Shown here: positions 36,896 through 48,425 of the stretch, piece after piece
How positions within the stretch are numbered: position 1 is the first letter of the stretch
Layout: each line of letters opens with the position of its first letter
Assembly (NCBI RefSeq): GCF_021462225.1
Contig: NC_061817.1
Span: 10,525,936-10,589,935 of the forward strand
Length of the DNA: 64,000 nucleotides
Reading direction: 5' to 3'
Source: Girardinichthys multiradiatus
Taxonomy: Eukaryota; Chordata; Actinopteri; Cyprinodontiformes; Goodeidae
Program-made: the position numbers and the translations under genes
The notes under the pieces: model-generated
The model's input: the letters and a program-made list of their open reading frames with translations, nothing else
The model's database searches: none
Told to the model about the DNA's origin: nothing

Positions 36896-38860
36896 TTGCG
36901 CCACTCAAGGTGGCAGCAGGTTAGAGTAGCTCTGTTACTTTTTATTCTTATTGATTCTTTTTAAGAACTCAAATTCCTCTTGCATACAATAGATGTTTTG
37001 TGGACGATTATCCTCTCTGGTATCGGATGCTGTACAGCTGGAAGGATTTTTTGCCGATGCTTTTTTCACTTTTGGACATTTGTTATGATGTGTCACCATG
37101 GCAACGGGGTTGTTTTTTTTTTTACAACAGGGAACAGCAAACTCATATCTCAAAAGCTCAAATAATACTTCAACTGCAACCCCAAATCCCTCATGAGTTG
37201 AAAAGGAGGCGCCATGGATGCAGAGCAGGAGCAAAGAGAAGAGAGAGAAGAAGAAGTTCAAACCATCTCTTCCATCGATTATGGGAAACTTGGGAAACAA
37301 GTTGGATGAACTCCAAGCCCTACAAAGGACCCAGCCAGAGTATCGGGAATGCAGTATTATGTGTTTTACTGGGACATGGCTGCAGGATCATATCCCTGAC
37401 TCCAACGTCTCTCTGCCTGGCTTTCTAACCATACGAGCAGACAGAGATTTAAAGAGGAGCAGCAAACGTAAAGGAGGTGGACTGGCAGTACTTGTTAACA
37501 ACAGATGGTGCAATCCAGGACATGTTACTGTGAAGTGTCTTCTCTGCAGTCCAGATATTGAAGTGTTAGCAGCACATTTTCATCCATATCATTTACCCAG
37601 AAAGTTCACCAGTGTTATTTTGGCAACAGTATACGTTCCACCTTTAGTTGTTGCCGACACTGCATGTGATGCCATCAGCTCAGTTGTTGCTAAGCTACAG
37701 ACACAACACCCCAATGCATTTGTGGCAATTTCTGGTGATTTTAACCATGCTTCACTTTCTGCTACACTTCCAATGTTTCAACAGTTTGTCAGCTGCTCTA
37801 CCAGAGAAAACAAAACTTTGGATTTGTTTTATGCAAATGTCAAGGACTCATACATCTCTACAGCAAGACCTCCTCTAGCCAAATCAGATCACAATCTTGT
37901 TTTTCTCTGCTCGAAATATAAGCACCTTGTTCAGAGGCAACCTGTAATAAAGTAAACTGTGAGAAAATGGTCACAGGAAGCTGAAGAAGTTCTGTGAAGT
38001 TACTTTGAGGCTACAGACTGGGATCCACTGTGCCAGCCACATGGAGAGGACATCAGTGTCATGATTGAGTGTGTCACTGACTATATAAACTTCTGTGTGG
38101 ATAACATCATCCCCACCAGAACGGTGAGATGCTTCCCCAATAAAAAAAACCTGGATCACCAGTGACCTGAAGGACCTGCTTAACAAGAAAAAAAGAACCT
38201 TCTGAGAGGGAGGCAGAGAATTATTGAGGAGTATACAGAAGCAACTTAAAGTCAAGATAAGTGACAGCAACAAAGCTGCAGGTCCAGATTGTGTCCGCCT
38301 TAGAGTCCTGAAGGCCTGTGCAGAGCAGCTATCTTGGATTCTGCAGCACCTCTTCAACCTTAGCCTGACCCAGAAGAATGTTCCAGTGTTGTGGAAGATC
38401 TCCTGTCTTGTTCCGGTACCAAAGAAAACTCATCCATCAGTCCTCAATGACTATAGACCTGTTGCCCTGACATCCCACATCATGAAGGTCCTAGAGAGAC
38501 TCCTGTTGGCCCACCTTCAGTTTGCTTATCTCTGTGGAGTTGGAGTTGAAGATACCATCATACACCTGCTTCAACAAACCCACTGTCATCTGGACAAAGC
38601 CAGCAGCACTGTGAGGATCATGCTCTTTGATTTCTCAACATGCATTTAACACAATCCAACCTGATTTGCTTTGTCAGAAACTCCAGAAGACTCAGGTGGA
38701 GGCCTCAACAATCTCCTGGATCAAAGACTACCTGACAAACAGACCACAGTTTGTGAGACTGAAGGGTTGTTAGTCTAACCAGGTCGTCAGCAGCACAGGA
38801 GCACCACAGGGGACTGTACTCTCACCATTCCTCTTCAATCTGTACACACACACATGGTGA
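36896..38860 (+). mobile_element. LINE copy 1 (L2-like), 5' end present, 3' end missing
   Basis: Aligned by eye with copy 2 at 55333-58075, it runs from the 5' untranslated region into the RT domain and stops near 38850 at the LYT segment, before the catalytic motif C. It therefore keeps its beginning and lacks its 3' half. An internal deletion of some 400 bases joins 38265 to what corresponds to about 57090 in copy 2. Confidence 0.8.
37000..38860 (+). pseudogene. LINE ORF2-type protein remnant (endonuclease and part of RT)
   Basis: The endonuclease part is open at 37218-37955. The catalytic Glu position of the TETW motif reads Gly (TGTW, codon 37371-37373), and the early Asn-containing NVRS segment is deleted near 37281; the GDFNH and SDHN motifs remain. 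A TAA stops the frame at 37953-37955. RT pieces follow at 38224-38649 (RPVALTSHIMKV, QFAYLCGVGVEDT, MLFDFS) with frame changes and small deletions relative to copy 2. Not functional. Confidence 0.8.
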
Positions 38861-39897
38861 CTATGATAAGTAACTGTGTCTGTCAGGGAAGGCCACACCA
38901 ACACGCTGAACTCAGATATTAAAGAGATGCACCGATGAGACAAAGATCAGAACTGCCCATATTTCAATTGATTGATTTTGATCAGCAGATTAAATATGAA
39001 GAAATTGAATTTTCTCCTTCTAAATTCAGTAAAACTAAGACCACACACATTTTTTTCAGCCTATAAACAAAAAAACTATCAGCATTGTTATGACTTTTTT
39101 AAGTTTCATGCAATAATTTCACCTGATGATAAGATGTGTTCTTCGTTTGACATAAAATGCTTTGTTGCATTAATTGCATTCTCTCTTTTTAGTAAAGCTG
39201 TTGCAATTTTCTGTGTTTGCTCTAAGAATTACTTTCTAAAGGAGCAATCCTTAGAAACAGCAGCACACTACATTACATTTGCCCTCAGGAAAAAGAAATA
39301 CTAAGATGTTCATGTTTTACTAAAAACTTTACATGCAGTCTAACATCTTAGCAAGAGTGATATTTCTTAAAAGTAACTACAATGTCTCGTAAATTGGGTT
39401 ACCTAAGAGGAGCCTGCTTCATTCTGCATAGCGGGAGGTAGAAAGCGCAGCAATCACTTGCTGCAAATTGAATAAAACACTGGGCTCATTGCTTTCAAAA
39501 TAAAACCTAATTTCTAAACTTAAAGCAGCACATCGAGATTTGCATGTGACTGGGCCACTTAAGGACATTCACATCTGCTCCTGATGCCTGCTTGGTTGTC
39601 TTTGCCTTGTGCTTTGGGTGCCTTTCTTTTCCAGTGTAATAAATGGACATGGATAAAGCTGACATACAATGCATGAGTAGCATCAATGTGTAAGTAACTG
39701 ATAAGCCTCAAAATGATGGCTAATTAACGGAAGCAAGTGACTGACTACTTAATTATATTTATGTATTAGATCTAGTCACTGAAAGAATTAATAGTTAACC
39801 TGTTAGTAATAACATTAATATAATGATGAAATAATCATGCAGGATATAAATGAAAATACATGAAATGTAACTATTTGAAAGGACATTCTGGGGGAAA
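38861..39897. other. No recognisable gene
   Basis: A stretch beginning agatgcaccgatgag (about 38925) resembles the edges of some hAT-type MITEs, but no matching second end was found. ORFs are 110 codons or fewer and unremarkable. Confidence 0.35.
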
Positions 39898-40363
39898 TGT
39901 AAAGGAAGGCTCAGATTATTTCTGCTGAATAAATATTTAACTTTATTAAAAAGTCCCCCTGTCTGAAAGGTAACCATGGCTTCCTTGCATGATTTGGATT
40001 TTCCAAATTCCTGTCTTTGGGGAATTCAGGAAGTTTGGGGAATTCAGAAGAGAAGTTTAAACAGAGGACGGCTAGATGTTGGGTAAGTCCTGAAAACAGG
40101 ACATAGGATGGGAAAGGGTCACCAACCGGTTGGGTGAGATGTTTTTTACCTTCTTGGGAATGGTTTGGGCCTCTGGCCCGGGTTCTGTTAGCCCTCTCTC
40201 TTTCTCTCACTTGACTGGAAAGGAATGTCAGCCTTGGCTCACAGCTGCTGTCTGTCCAGGGGGGTTGTTCTGAGGCCTGAAGACTGTGGGACGCTTGGTC
40301 AAAACACAATCCTCTATCAATTCCAAAGGAGAATTTGTATTCTTTTCGACCTGTTCCTTTACA
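39898..40363 (-). repeat. Candidate LTR with 10-bp inverted ends
   Basis: The block starts TGTAAAGGAA and ends TTCCTTTACA, a perfect 10-bp inverted pair of TG...CA type. On the minus strand an AATAAA lies near 39952 and a TATA-like TTTAAA near 40047. It is preceded by GGGGGAAA, which would be a polypurine tract if the orientation were plus. No target duplication is visible, so orientation and nature are uncertain. Confidence 0.35.
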
Positions 40364-40459
40364 TTTTAAAGAGAGAGATTCTGATAACATTTAGATATTA
40401 CTCTTTGGAGGAGAATGTCACTGTTTGTATTATTATTTTTTCTTTATCACATTATATAT

Positions 40460-42003
40460 TTTTTTGTCTTTGAAAACTGGGATTGTACCAGATCATTTAA
40501 AAGTGGCTAAAGTTATTCCTCTGTTCAAGGCTAACGTTCCACATTGTTTTAACAACTATTGACCTATATCTATTCTGCCATGTTTTTCAAAAATACTAGA
40601 AAAAATTGTGTACAAAAGTATTCTCTATTACTTAGATTATAATTCAGTTCTTTACAAACACCAATAAGGTTTTAGGAAGGATCACTCAACGCACATGGCT
40701 TTGCTTCATCTGGCTGACAATGTTACCTCTGCACTTGAAAATAATGAATTCACTTGTAGTATTTTCATTGATTTAGCGAAAGCATTTGATACCGTGAATC
40801 ATCATATCTGCAGAAACTTTATAAGTATGGATTTCATGGTATTGTGTACAAAAGGTTAAATAGTTATATTTGTAACAGGCAGCAATTTGTTAGCTTTAAG
40901 GCTTACAATTCTAACAGAGTCAAGATACTTTGTGGAGAACGCTAATCTTGGTATGAGTGCCTATGCTTCATGGTTTAGATTAAATAGTTATCTTTAAATT
41001 AAAAAAATTTTAATTTCATGATATTTAGAGGTAAAAGGTCATATTCTGGAAAATGTACAAACATTTTTATTAATGGCATTACGATACAACAATAACTCCA
41101 GGAAACAACATTTCTTGGAGTTATTGTTGATGAGAGCTTAAGGTGGAAAGATCATACAGATTGGATTTGCTGAAAAATGCATAAATCTATTGGTATAATA
41201 AAGAGAGTTAGTCACTACATCAATGCAGAATGTTTGCTTACATTTTATTATAGACTGATATACCCATATCTATCTTGTTGTAATATGGTTTGGGGAAGTA
41301 CTTTTCCCATAACTCTGTATAAAATTTTGGCTCTTTAAAAATGCTTTGTTAGAATTGTAAGTCAATCATATTATTATTGTCCTTCTGCTCCTTTGTTTAA
41401 GAATCTACAGATTCTTACTATCTATAACATAAACATTTTTCAAATTAGTATTTTTGTTTATAAGATTTATGAATGTCAAGAGGACATACCAAAGCATTTC
41501 ACTCATTACTTTGAATCAAATATGCAGTCTCATTCTTATTTAACTCGTCAGAGTTCAACACTTCATCTTCCTAAATATCAGACCAGTAGAGGTCAGTTTT
41601 CTCTTCGGTACAGAGGAGCTAAACTTTGGATTGACTTTTCACACTTGGTTAAAGGCAGGCCTTCTGTAAGAGAGTTCAAACGTTATTTAAAATTGTATTT
41701 AATTAAAGAGTTATGATTGTCATTTCTTTCATTTATATTTTATCTAAATTTCCATTAATTACTTTGTAGGTGTGTTCTTTGTTTTTATTTCTCATATGAT
41801 TGCATTTCACATACTTATGATCAGCTGATGAAGGATGTATTGTCAAATTGTTATTACATTTTTTTTTATACTATTTGGGTGGAGGCTTTATATAAGCCCT
41901 TTGGGCTTTTGCTTCTTCCTGCACCGTTATCATTAATATCTTTCTCTTAATATCTTTGTTCTGTATTTTAATTTTGCAAAATGAACTAAACTAAACTAAA
42001 CTG
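40460..42003 (+). mobile_element. Old LINE relic (jockey/CR1-superfamily-like RT), AT-rich
   Basis: Scattered frames show RT motifs in order: KVAKVIPLFK region (about 40505), GFRKDHSTHMAL (about 40670-40705), IDLAKAFDTVNH with the first catalytic Asp (about 40768-40800), then a deletion that removes the second Asp pair near 40925-40990, then FLGVIVDESLRWKDH (about 41110-41155), YPYLSCCNMVWGS (about 41265-41300), and a C-terminal open piece 41393-41716. The 3' end is a TAAAC tandem tail (about 41985-42003). It is clearly a different lineage from the other LINEs here. Confidence 0.7.
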
Positions 42004-42288
42004 TCTGGAGCAACATATTCTTTCAAGGTCTACTACATGCACTTGGAAGAGATACCTTAGATACCTTTAATCTGGTTTTATTAGACCTGTACATTTTGTT
42101 TCTTGGCAAAAGGGTGACGGAGGTTTAGGCACTAGGGGTTTGTCCTGTAATCGGTGGTTGCCGGCCTGAACCCCGACTCCGTCTCAGTCGTTGTGTATTC
42201 GGGCGAGACACTTCACCCACCTTGTCTGCTGACGGTGGTCAGAGGTGGTACCACTGTATGGCAGCCCTGCTTCTGTCAATCTGCCCTA

Positions 42289-42857
42289 CACAGCAAATTC
42301 ATCAGTGTTAAAATGCTGGTGTTAGGCTTTTTCAGAGTGAAGTGTTGATGTATTGGTGTTGATTTTGGTAGTATCAACTCTCCACTAATGGAGTTTTTTG
42401 TTAACTTTAAGCAGACCTGCCCGAACGTTAGCGTTTATTTCATGTCATGTTAAGACATTGTGGGTTAACGTTAAACTAAATTCCTCTCTAAAATATAGTT
42501 TTGAACAATTTAGGTTAAGTAGCCAATTAATTTTAAATGTTTGTTCTAAACGTCCTCGGTCGTGTAGCGGGTGTTAGGGTTAGGGGTTAGGGGTTAGGGT
42601 TAGGGGGTTAGGGTTAATATTTAACACTGTAAGAGCTTATTAGATAACACTGTCACAGTGTTAATAATTTTAAGTCATCCTGTAGTGTTAATATTTAACA
42701 CTGTAAGAGTTTGTTAAGCAACACTGCCTAGTGTTAATAATTTTAACTAAATAAAAAGTGTTAATTTAACACTTTGCCAGTGGTTCCCATATAAACCCTG
42801 GGAAAGTGTTCATTTTAACTCTGAGGGTGTTAAATTTGCGATTTCAGATTTGCTGTG
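42289..42857. mobile_element. MITE with CACAGCAAA termini, TA target duplication
   Basis: The 569-bp insert begins CACAGCAAATT and ends GATTTGCTGTG. A TA lies on each side (42287-42288 and 42858-42859), and removing the insert plus one TA restores a continuous SINE. The interior is rich in GTTAAT/TTAACAC motifs and has two roughly 70-bp near-repeats (about 42613-42682 and 42688-42755). It has no coding capacity, so an unknown transposase of TA specificity must have moved it. Confidence 0.8.
42574..42616 (+). repeat. Telomere-like TTAGGG tract inside the MITE
   Basis: About seven TTAGGG or TTAGGGG units in a row. It lies in the middle of the MITE rather than at a chromosome end, so it probably travelled with the element. 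Confidence 0.85.
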
Positions 42858-43004
42858 TAGGGCAGCTATGGCTACATTATAGCTCACCACTGTCAATGTG
42901 TGAATTTGTATGAATGACTAATTGTAGTGTAAAGCGCTTTGGAGTCCTTTGACTTGAAAAAGCGCTACACAAGTGCAGGCCATTTACCAAAATTCAAACA
43001 GTCT

Positions 43005-43440
43005 GCCATGTGGCTTTTAGGAACAGTGGATTCCATCAGGCCAATATACCATAAAAAGCCTGATTAGTGGAGTACATTAGCAATGGTGGTTCTTATCAGT
43101 ACAACTAAAGACTGGAGCTATGCTTTAGTGACCATTGGGTTAATTGTCACCTCTCTGACCAAGGCCTTTCTTTAATCACTCACTTGCACCAGATTAATGG
43201 ATGGTCTGTGTGGTTTCCAACTTCTTTCATTTCCAAATAATGGAGACCACAAAGCTATTCAGAACATTCAGGGTGAATTTGTCTGACATCCTTCCCAAAA
43301 TTTACTTTGACACAATCAGTTATCAGTGGTCTAATATGAACGGTCAACTACGAGGTATTAAATAAGGTCTGCTCCATTCCAAATAATGTCCAATCAACTG
43401 ACTTTATCACAGGTGGACTTTGGTCAAGTTACGGAAACAT
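43005..43440 (-). mobile_element. Tc1-like transposon relic
   Basis: The minus strand matches, by eye, the DNA-binding and 5' untranslated part of the same Tc1 subfamily as 10390-11206 (shared 'caaataatggagaccaca' and 'gacacaatc' stretches). No ORF or clean terminus. Confidence 0.6.
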
Positions 43441-44129
43441 GACCATGTTTGGCCACTTTTTGCAGCAAAGAAGGCTTCAGGACATCAAAGAGTGACCAGC
43501 AAACTCCCGGACCATGTCCTGTTAAGAAGAACTCAGTCAACACTAGTATGGAGATTGCTTAACACTGGTGGCATGTGCATGTGAGTGCATGAGGACAAGA
43601 CCTTTGTGATAAGAGAGACAGCAAAGAAGTTGCTTCTCCCCAATGAAATCATCAAGGACAGACTAGAATTATGCAGAAACAAGGATGGACAGACTGTTGT
43701 TTTTCTCTATTATGAATCCTCCTTACGAGTGTTTTTTTGAGACATCCAGAAAATCTTTTGTGAGTTAAAAAACAGCCGAGAGCAGCCATAATTCAAGTGT
43801 TGTTCCAGTTAAAAAGCATTTTGATACAGTGCATGGGTTGTTTCTCATGCAAAAGAGTTGGCTTCCTGATGATTCTTCCCAAAAACACTGACATGAAGAA
43901 AGAAAGGGGCCAATATATCCTCCAAGAGCAACTTCTTACAACAATCCAGGCACAATTTGTTGACGATCTGCACTCTTAACCCAAATACTAATTGTGATTA
44001 AACATTTTAGTGATCATTAATTATTATTTTATGTTTAGTTGCAATGCTGTCTCATTGCTAAATCAAATTAGTTGATCGTACTTTTTTACTAAAATATAGA
44101 GCGTAATGATTTTGTTAAGCAGAGATAAC
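43441..44129. other. Unassigned DNA, perhaps further Tc1 debris
   Basis: Stretches such as 43470-43560 read like transposon debris, but no motif confirms it. ORFs are 60 codons or fewer. Confidence 0.35.
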
Positions 44130-44852
44130 TAGGATATTTTGATTTTGAAGAGAGGGGGTGGAACCTATTCAAACAGCCCTGCAGCAACATGCACCTGTTC
44201 AACCGTGGCTCCTGTGCGGTTTGCGTTTGAAACCACCTAGACTGGTAAGTGTGAGAAACAACTATTTCAAATAGTTGTCGACATTTTTCTACCTAAAAGA
44301 TAGGTGAGTTCCACATGTAGATGTAACTTAACATTACGGTTACAGCCGATGGCGGCCGTTATCGTTATTTTGGTGAAGAGTTGAGGATTTTGGAAGCGAA
44401 GCACCAAGTGGAGATGAGCGCGAATGTTAAAAGAGCGGTTTGCTAGGCTTTAGCATGCTAACCTTTCTCAGTTTCCACTCAGTTTAAAATGGCAAGTTAC
44501 TTTGGCAGAAATGTAGGTTGCTGAAAACCACCTTTATTATATCAAGTTCATGCCACTTGTATTGTGTCTGTGCGGGGAAATGTATTTTTTAATCGAAAAG
44601 GCCGCTCTTATAGAAGACGATGAGCTTTGTGGTTCACATTGTTCGTAACAGCAGGTGCTTGTGTTAACTTAGTTCTCGTTTGTTCTATACGGTTAGGGAT
44701 TGACTGAAAATGTAAGAGATTAGTTAGCCATAGCTGTAGATAGTTGTTCTTCCCTTCCCATGATCTCCAGACTTTTAAAAATAACGAATTAACAATAACA
44801 AGTTCTAAGTTATTAACTCTGTTAATTGTCTGTAGAAAGAAAGGTAAGCCGT
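44130..44852 (+). other. Possible 5' untranslated exon and start of intron (speculative)
   Basis: Less repetitive sequence with higher GC (for example around 44345-44420) and three good splice-donor matches: ACTG/GTAAGT at 44244/44245, ATAG/GTGAGT near 44304 and AAAG/GTAAGC near 44843, ten bases before ERV2. It could be the non-coding first exon of the gene whose pieces lie at 58101-62271, but nothing links them directly. No ORF of note. Confidence 0.25.
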
Positions 44853-45300
44853 TGTTGAAGCCGTCTCTGCTTCCCCGGGTCCGTTGATTTGGGTACAGGT
44901 TTCAAAGAGTGAAATAAACACAAGTACAATCTACTTATGTTCGCCTCTGCAGAGTGAGAGATGGAGACTCCAGCCAAGTATCTGTGAGCCCAACTCTGCT
45001 CAACTCTTGCTTCCAGCTAGTTTTATTCAGTCTCAAGGGTGTGTTCAACATATACATATATCATGTCCCACATGTATAACATAACATAACAGTCCCTTAG
45101 GTCCAAATAAGGAATACTTCTGATTGTAACATGCAACTCATCCTTCGCTGTCTCTGGCCTTCCCTATCCTCTTCTAATTTATGACCTTGCACTCTCTATG
45201 CTTCTCACTCCCTAGGCCCCTTCTATGCTTCACTCCTTAAGGTTGACCCCCCCTATTTCCACACATTGCAGTTACACACATAGATAGTTTAAATTTTACA
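44853..45300 (-). repeat. ERV2 3' LTR
   Basis: 448 bp, TGTTGAAGCC...AAATTTTACA on the plus strand. It has a 27-bp segment (near 45205-45235) that the other LTR lacks and lacks one 5-bp ATAAC unit that the other has. Confidence 0.95.
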
Positions 45301-45313
45301 ATTCCCCCTTTTG
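45301..45313 (-). other. ERV2 polypurine tract
   Basis: On the minus strand AAAAGGGGGAAT lies directly before the 3' LTR. Confidence 0.85.
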
Positions 45314-45433
45314 AACTCTTATAAAAGAGTTCACAATCTAAAATGTCCTTCTAAAGATAAGTAGAAATAATATAAAAATATTACTGTACCACCTGTAAAA
45401 GAGAAAATCATTAAACAACATGCATGCATTATA

Positions 45434-47519
45434 TTATGTGTCCATGAATTCACACTCTGAGTCCTCATCCTGGTTATAGTCAATATGCAACAGTGGCATC
45501 GTTATCTTTGGATCCCTCTGCTCAATTGCAGAGGTGATGAGGCGCACCATCAGAGAACGAATGCATGGGACACAGCAACATCCACAGGTTACCATTATAG
45601 CTACAAATACTGTAATAGAAATCATCAAAGACATTATCAAACCCTTCCAGTGTCCAAATATGCCTGTCATCCACTCATCCAGGGGATTATCAATTCCAGA
45701 ATGTTCATGCATGGTGGCGGAGAGGGGGTCTTAAGTCCCTCTAAGGCCCTTGACACTGAACCGTCCGGTGCAGTGTTATTAGGAATAAAGGTACAACACA
45801 TATCTCCAAACATGGCACACACGCCCCCTTTTCAGCTAACAACATATCCAATGCCATCCTATTTTGTACTGCCATGAGAGAAGTTGGGGCCAATTGTTCA
45901 GATAAACCTTTTACAGCATCTCGAGTTAGATTTGCCAGCCGCAAAACATTATAATGAATATAATTAATGTGGTCTACATTTTTATTGGGAGTTACTGGGA
46001 ACAAGGCAGCTATAATAGGGATGTTTTCAAATCCAGCTGATATTTGATCTGCAAGTTTATACTCATTTGGGACTCCTCGAGGAACTCCAATTGCATCTAT
46101 ATAGGTGTGGGAACCCTGACTCAGGTCAAAAGTGGTTGAAGTGCTTCTTTTCATAATATGTCTTATCCTCCTGCGAGTGAGTGCCAGTGCCTTATCTTGT
46201 TGATATGTCACAGAGGTAATATTAGGGCCAATTAAAATCAACGGGGCCTGCAACCTGACCATTGCACATACTCCTATGGTGTTATTTGGTATATTAGTGA
46301 GAAGTCTATATCCTCCACAGTAGTAATATAATCTTGATCGTGCCCAAAGTCCAATCACTTTTCCAGACGTGGTGATATTACACCAGTCCGAGGGAATTTG
46401 TCCTACATTCACCTTTGGGGTGTTTGAGGTGAACTCGAAACAAAAATATGTCCCATTCAGCCTTTGAGGAGTGAATGGTCCTGTCTTAGTATTGTTTGGA
46501 ATGTGTGGAAAGATGCTAGCTAGCGTGGTACAGTTGGCTGGGGTGGCTTCTTTAGTTAGTTGTAACATGCAACTGTAACCCCAAGCATCTTCCGGATATA
46601 AAGGGGCTGGGTCAGTGGTTAAGTGTGGCCTTGCAGATGCACATGCAATGCAGTCAGACCTACTTTGTTCCTTTGCGGTTTGTGTCATCCATTGCAGCCA
46701 AAGATTATCATCTGCATAACCTGTGGCCATCTGGATTATTTCTAGAGGCTGCAGGGTGGAGTAATCTATTTTCATCACCCCTTCTAGTTGGTCTTCTGGT
46801 TCTGGAACTGTAGGAGTGCTGGTGGCCTGCACCTGGGGAGTTGGTTTATTTAAATTGACTTTGATTAGTACCTGGGGGTCGGTCCCTGTTACCTCTACCC
46901 CTAGAGTGAAATACATCACCTCGTCCCACTTGTGAGAGGTGCGATGCAAACCTTCTTGTAACGATTTTATGGACAAAAATAGTGTATTGACAACCCCAAG
47001 TGTGCTATGCGTCAACGCCCGTACCAGGCTGATTTGTTTGGCTTATTCTTTATTCCGTAAATTTATATATGTCAGGGTGGGTGTCCACATACCCATATAC
47101 CCCACTGCGTGACCCCAATTTCCGCAAAGCACGTTTCCCCCATTTAAACTCATGGTCCTGCCTGCAGCGCATTGGGTGGACATGTCGACATTGGCACACA
47201 AATACACATTATACCCCAACCAGGCAGTCGGATTCTTCCCACACTTTATAACATCACACAGGTCAAACCGAAAAGTGGTAGTTGCTCCTAACATGTAATT
47301 GAATTCTAATCCCCCATAACGCTTAAGGCATACGTCCTCGGATGGAGTTACCCTAGACCTTTTGGACACCTTCCCGGAGTGGTTTTCAGAACATATCTGG
47401 AATGGAAGTTCACAAAAATACCATAAGATAAACGTAACAATGAATACTGAGATTAACACTCCACCTATGGTAAAACTCCTAGAGAGTCTAATTCCCTTTC
47501 TTTGGGTACTCCCTTTCAT
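45434..47519 (-). pseudogene. env: ERV2 env, nearly full length with a stop and a frameshift
   Basis: The envelope precursor starts with ATG at 47519, with a basic N-terminus followed by a hydrophobic signal/anchor-like stretch (about residues 17-37). The frame is stopped by TAA at 47043-47045, then stays open in the same frame to 45741. In the transmembrane subunit a CX6CC motif lies at 45793-45819 in another frame; the change occurs at a G run (plus-strand C run at 45824-45828). The remaining tail (45712-45434) carries the membrane anchor (about 45580-45640), a CGCCCVPC cluster and an acidic end. A furin-like basic RRRIRH stretch is near 46160-46175. Few defects for an ERV env suggest a recent insertion. 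Surface and fusion roles are known for the family; this copy is broken. Confidence 0.85.
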
Positions 47520-48408
47520 GTCCTACTCCGTGCGCTTCTTCTAGAGCTACTTTGGTAAGACCTGGTGGCAAGATGGGACGTCCATCTGGGCTTCTCCAGA
47601 GACCATTCTGGTCTTGTGAGCCCCCTCGTGCCTTCCAAACTGATTTTTCCTCAGGAGAGGCCCCCTTTTGTAATTTCATTACTTCTTCCAGGGTGGGTCC
47701 TGGTGTCCACCCTGCTTCTGAACACAGCATTATGTGCCTGGGCTGATATCCTGCACACTGTTTAGATGCCCGGTCAGTGGCCTGATTACCTTGTGCTACT
47801 CTGGTGTTACTGCTGTCATGTCCTCTGCATTTAATGACGGCTACTTCTTGAGGGAGCAACAAAGCTTCACCCAGCCTTTTCATTTCCTGTTCATGCTTAA
47901 TGGGTTTCTGTCCTGCTGTCCTGAACCCTGTTCTCAACCATTGCTTTAGTTCAACGTGCACTGCCCTTGTAGCATATGCTGAGTCTGTGTAAATGTTTAC
48001 TTTCTGTCCTTCTCCTAATTCTAGAGCAGCTTTTACTGCCAAAACTTCTGCTCTCTGCGCTGATTGTGCATCTGTCAGTTCTTCTGCCTGTACTGTGACA
48101 AAATCTGTCCCTGTGTCTTCCACAACCACGTATGCTGCCTTAAGTCCTTCTGTGTCATGTCTGAAACAGCAACCATCTGTATACAGATTTCTAGCATCTG
48201 TCAGAGATGTACTTTGTAGATCTGGTCTGATTTTTTCATTAAACTCCACTTTTTCTGCACAGACATGTGGTTCTCCTGATGTCATTCTGTCTGCCATGTT
48301 TATTCCTTCATGTGTGTATGTGATGTTTGGGGCCTCCAGCACCTTTCTCAGCCTCTGTTGTCTCAGTGGTGAGAGTGTGAAAGCCTGAGAGTTCACAAAA
48401 GCCACCAC
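47520..48408 (-). pseudogene. pol: ERV2 pol 3' part: RNase H, then integrase start, truncated
   Basis: An open frame of about 306 codons overlapping the env start. RNase H residues are visible in order: Asp in YTDGCC, Glu in QRAEVLAV, Asp in YTDSAYA and Asp in NQATDRAS. A His-containing EEAHGVGH segment that begins the zinc-binding domain of integrase follows, and the frame then ends within about ten residues at the env start. The integrase core with its DDE triad is absent. Upstream the frame was continuous with the RT ORF before the Tc1 insertion. Confidence 0.85.
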
Positions 48409-48425
48409 GCCATGTGATGTTAATA

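Larger units (their letters stand above)
42115..42988 (+). mobile_element. tRNA-derived SINE, interrupted by a MITE
   Basis: The head has a B-box-like GGCCTGAACCCCG (about 42163-42175). The body (ttgggc-like/gagacacttcaccc region) ends at 42288 and resumes at 42860 with ggcagctatggctacattat, then the conserved tail gtgtaaagcgctttgg ... aggccatttacc. The 5' end is less clear than the 3' end. Confidence 0.75.

Noticed and set aside
42574..42616. True chromosome end or fusion point
   Set aside because: The TTAGGG-like tract lies inside a MITE with both ends and TA duplications, and unit length varies.
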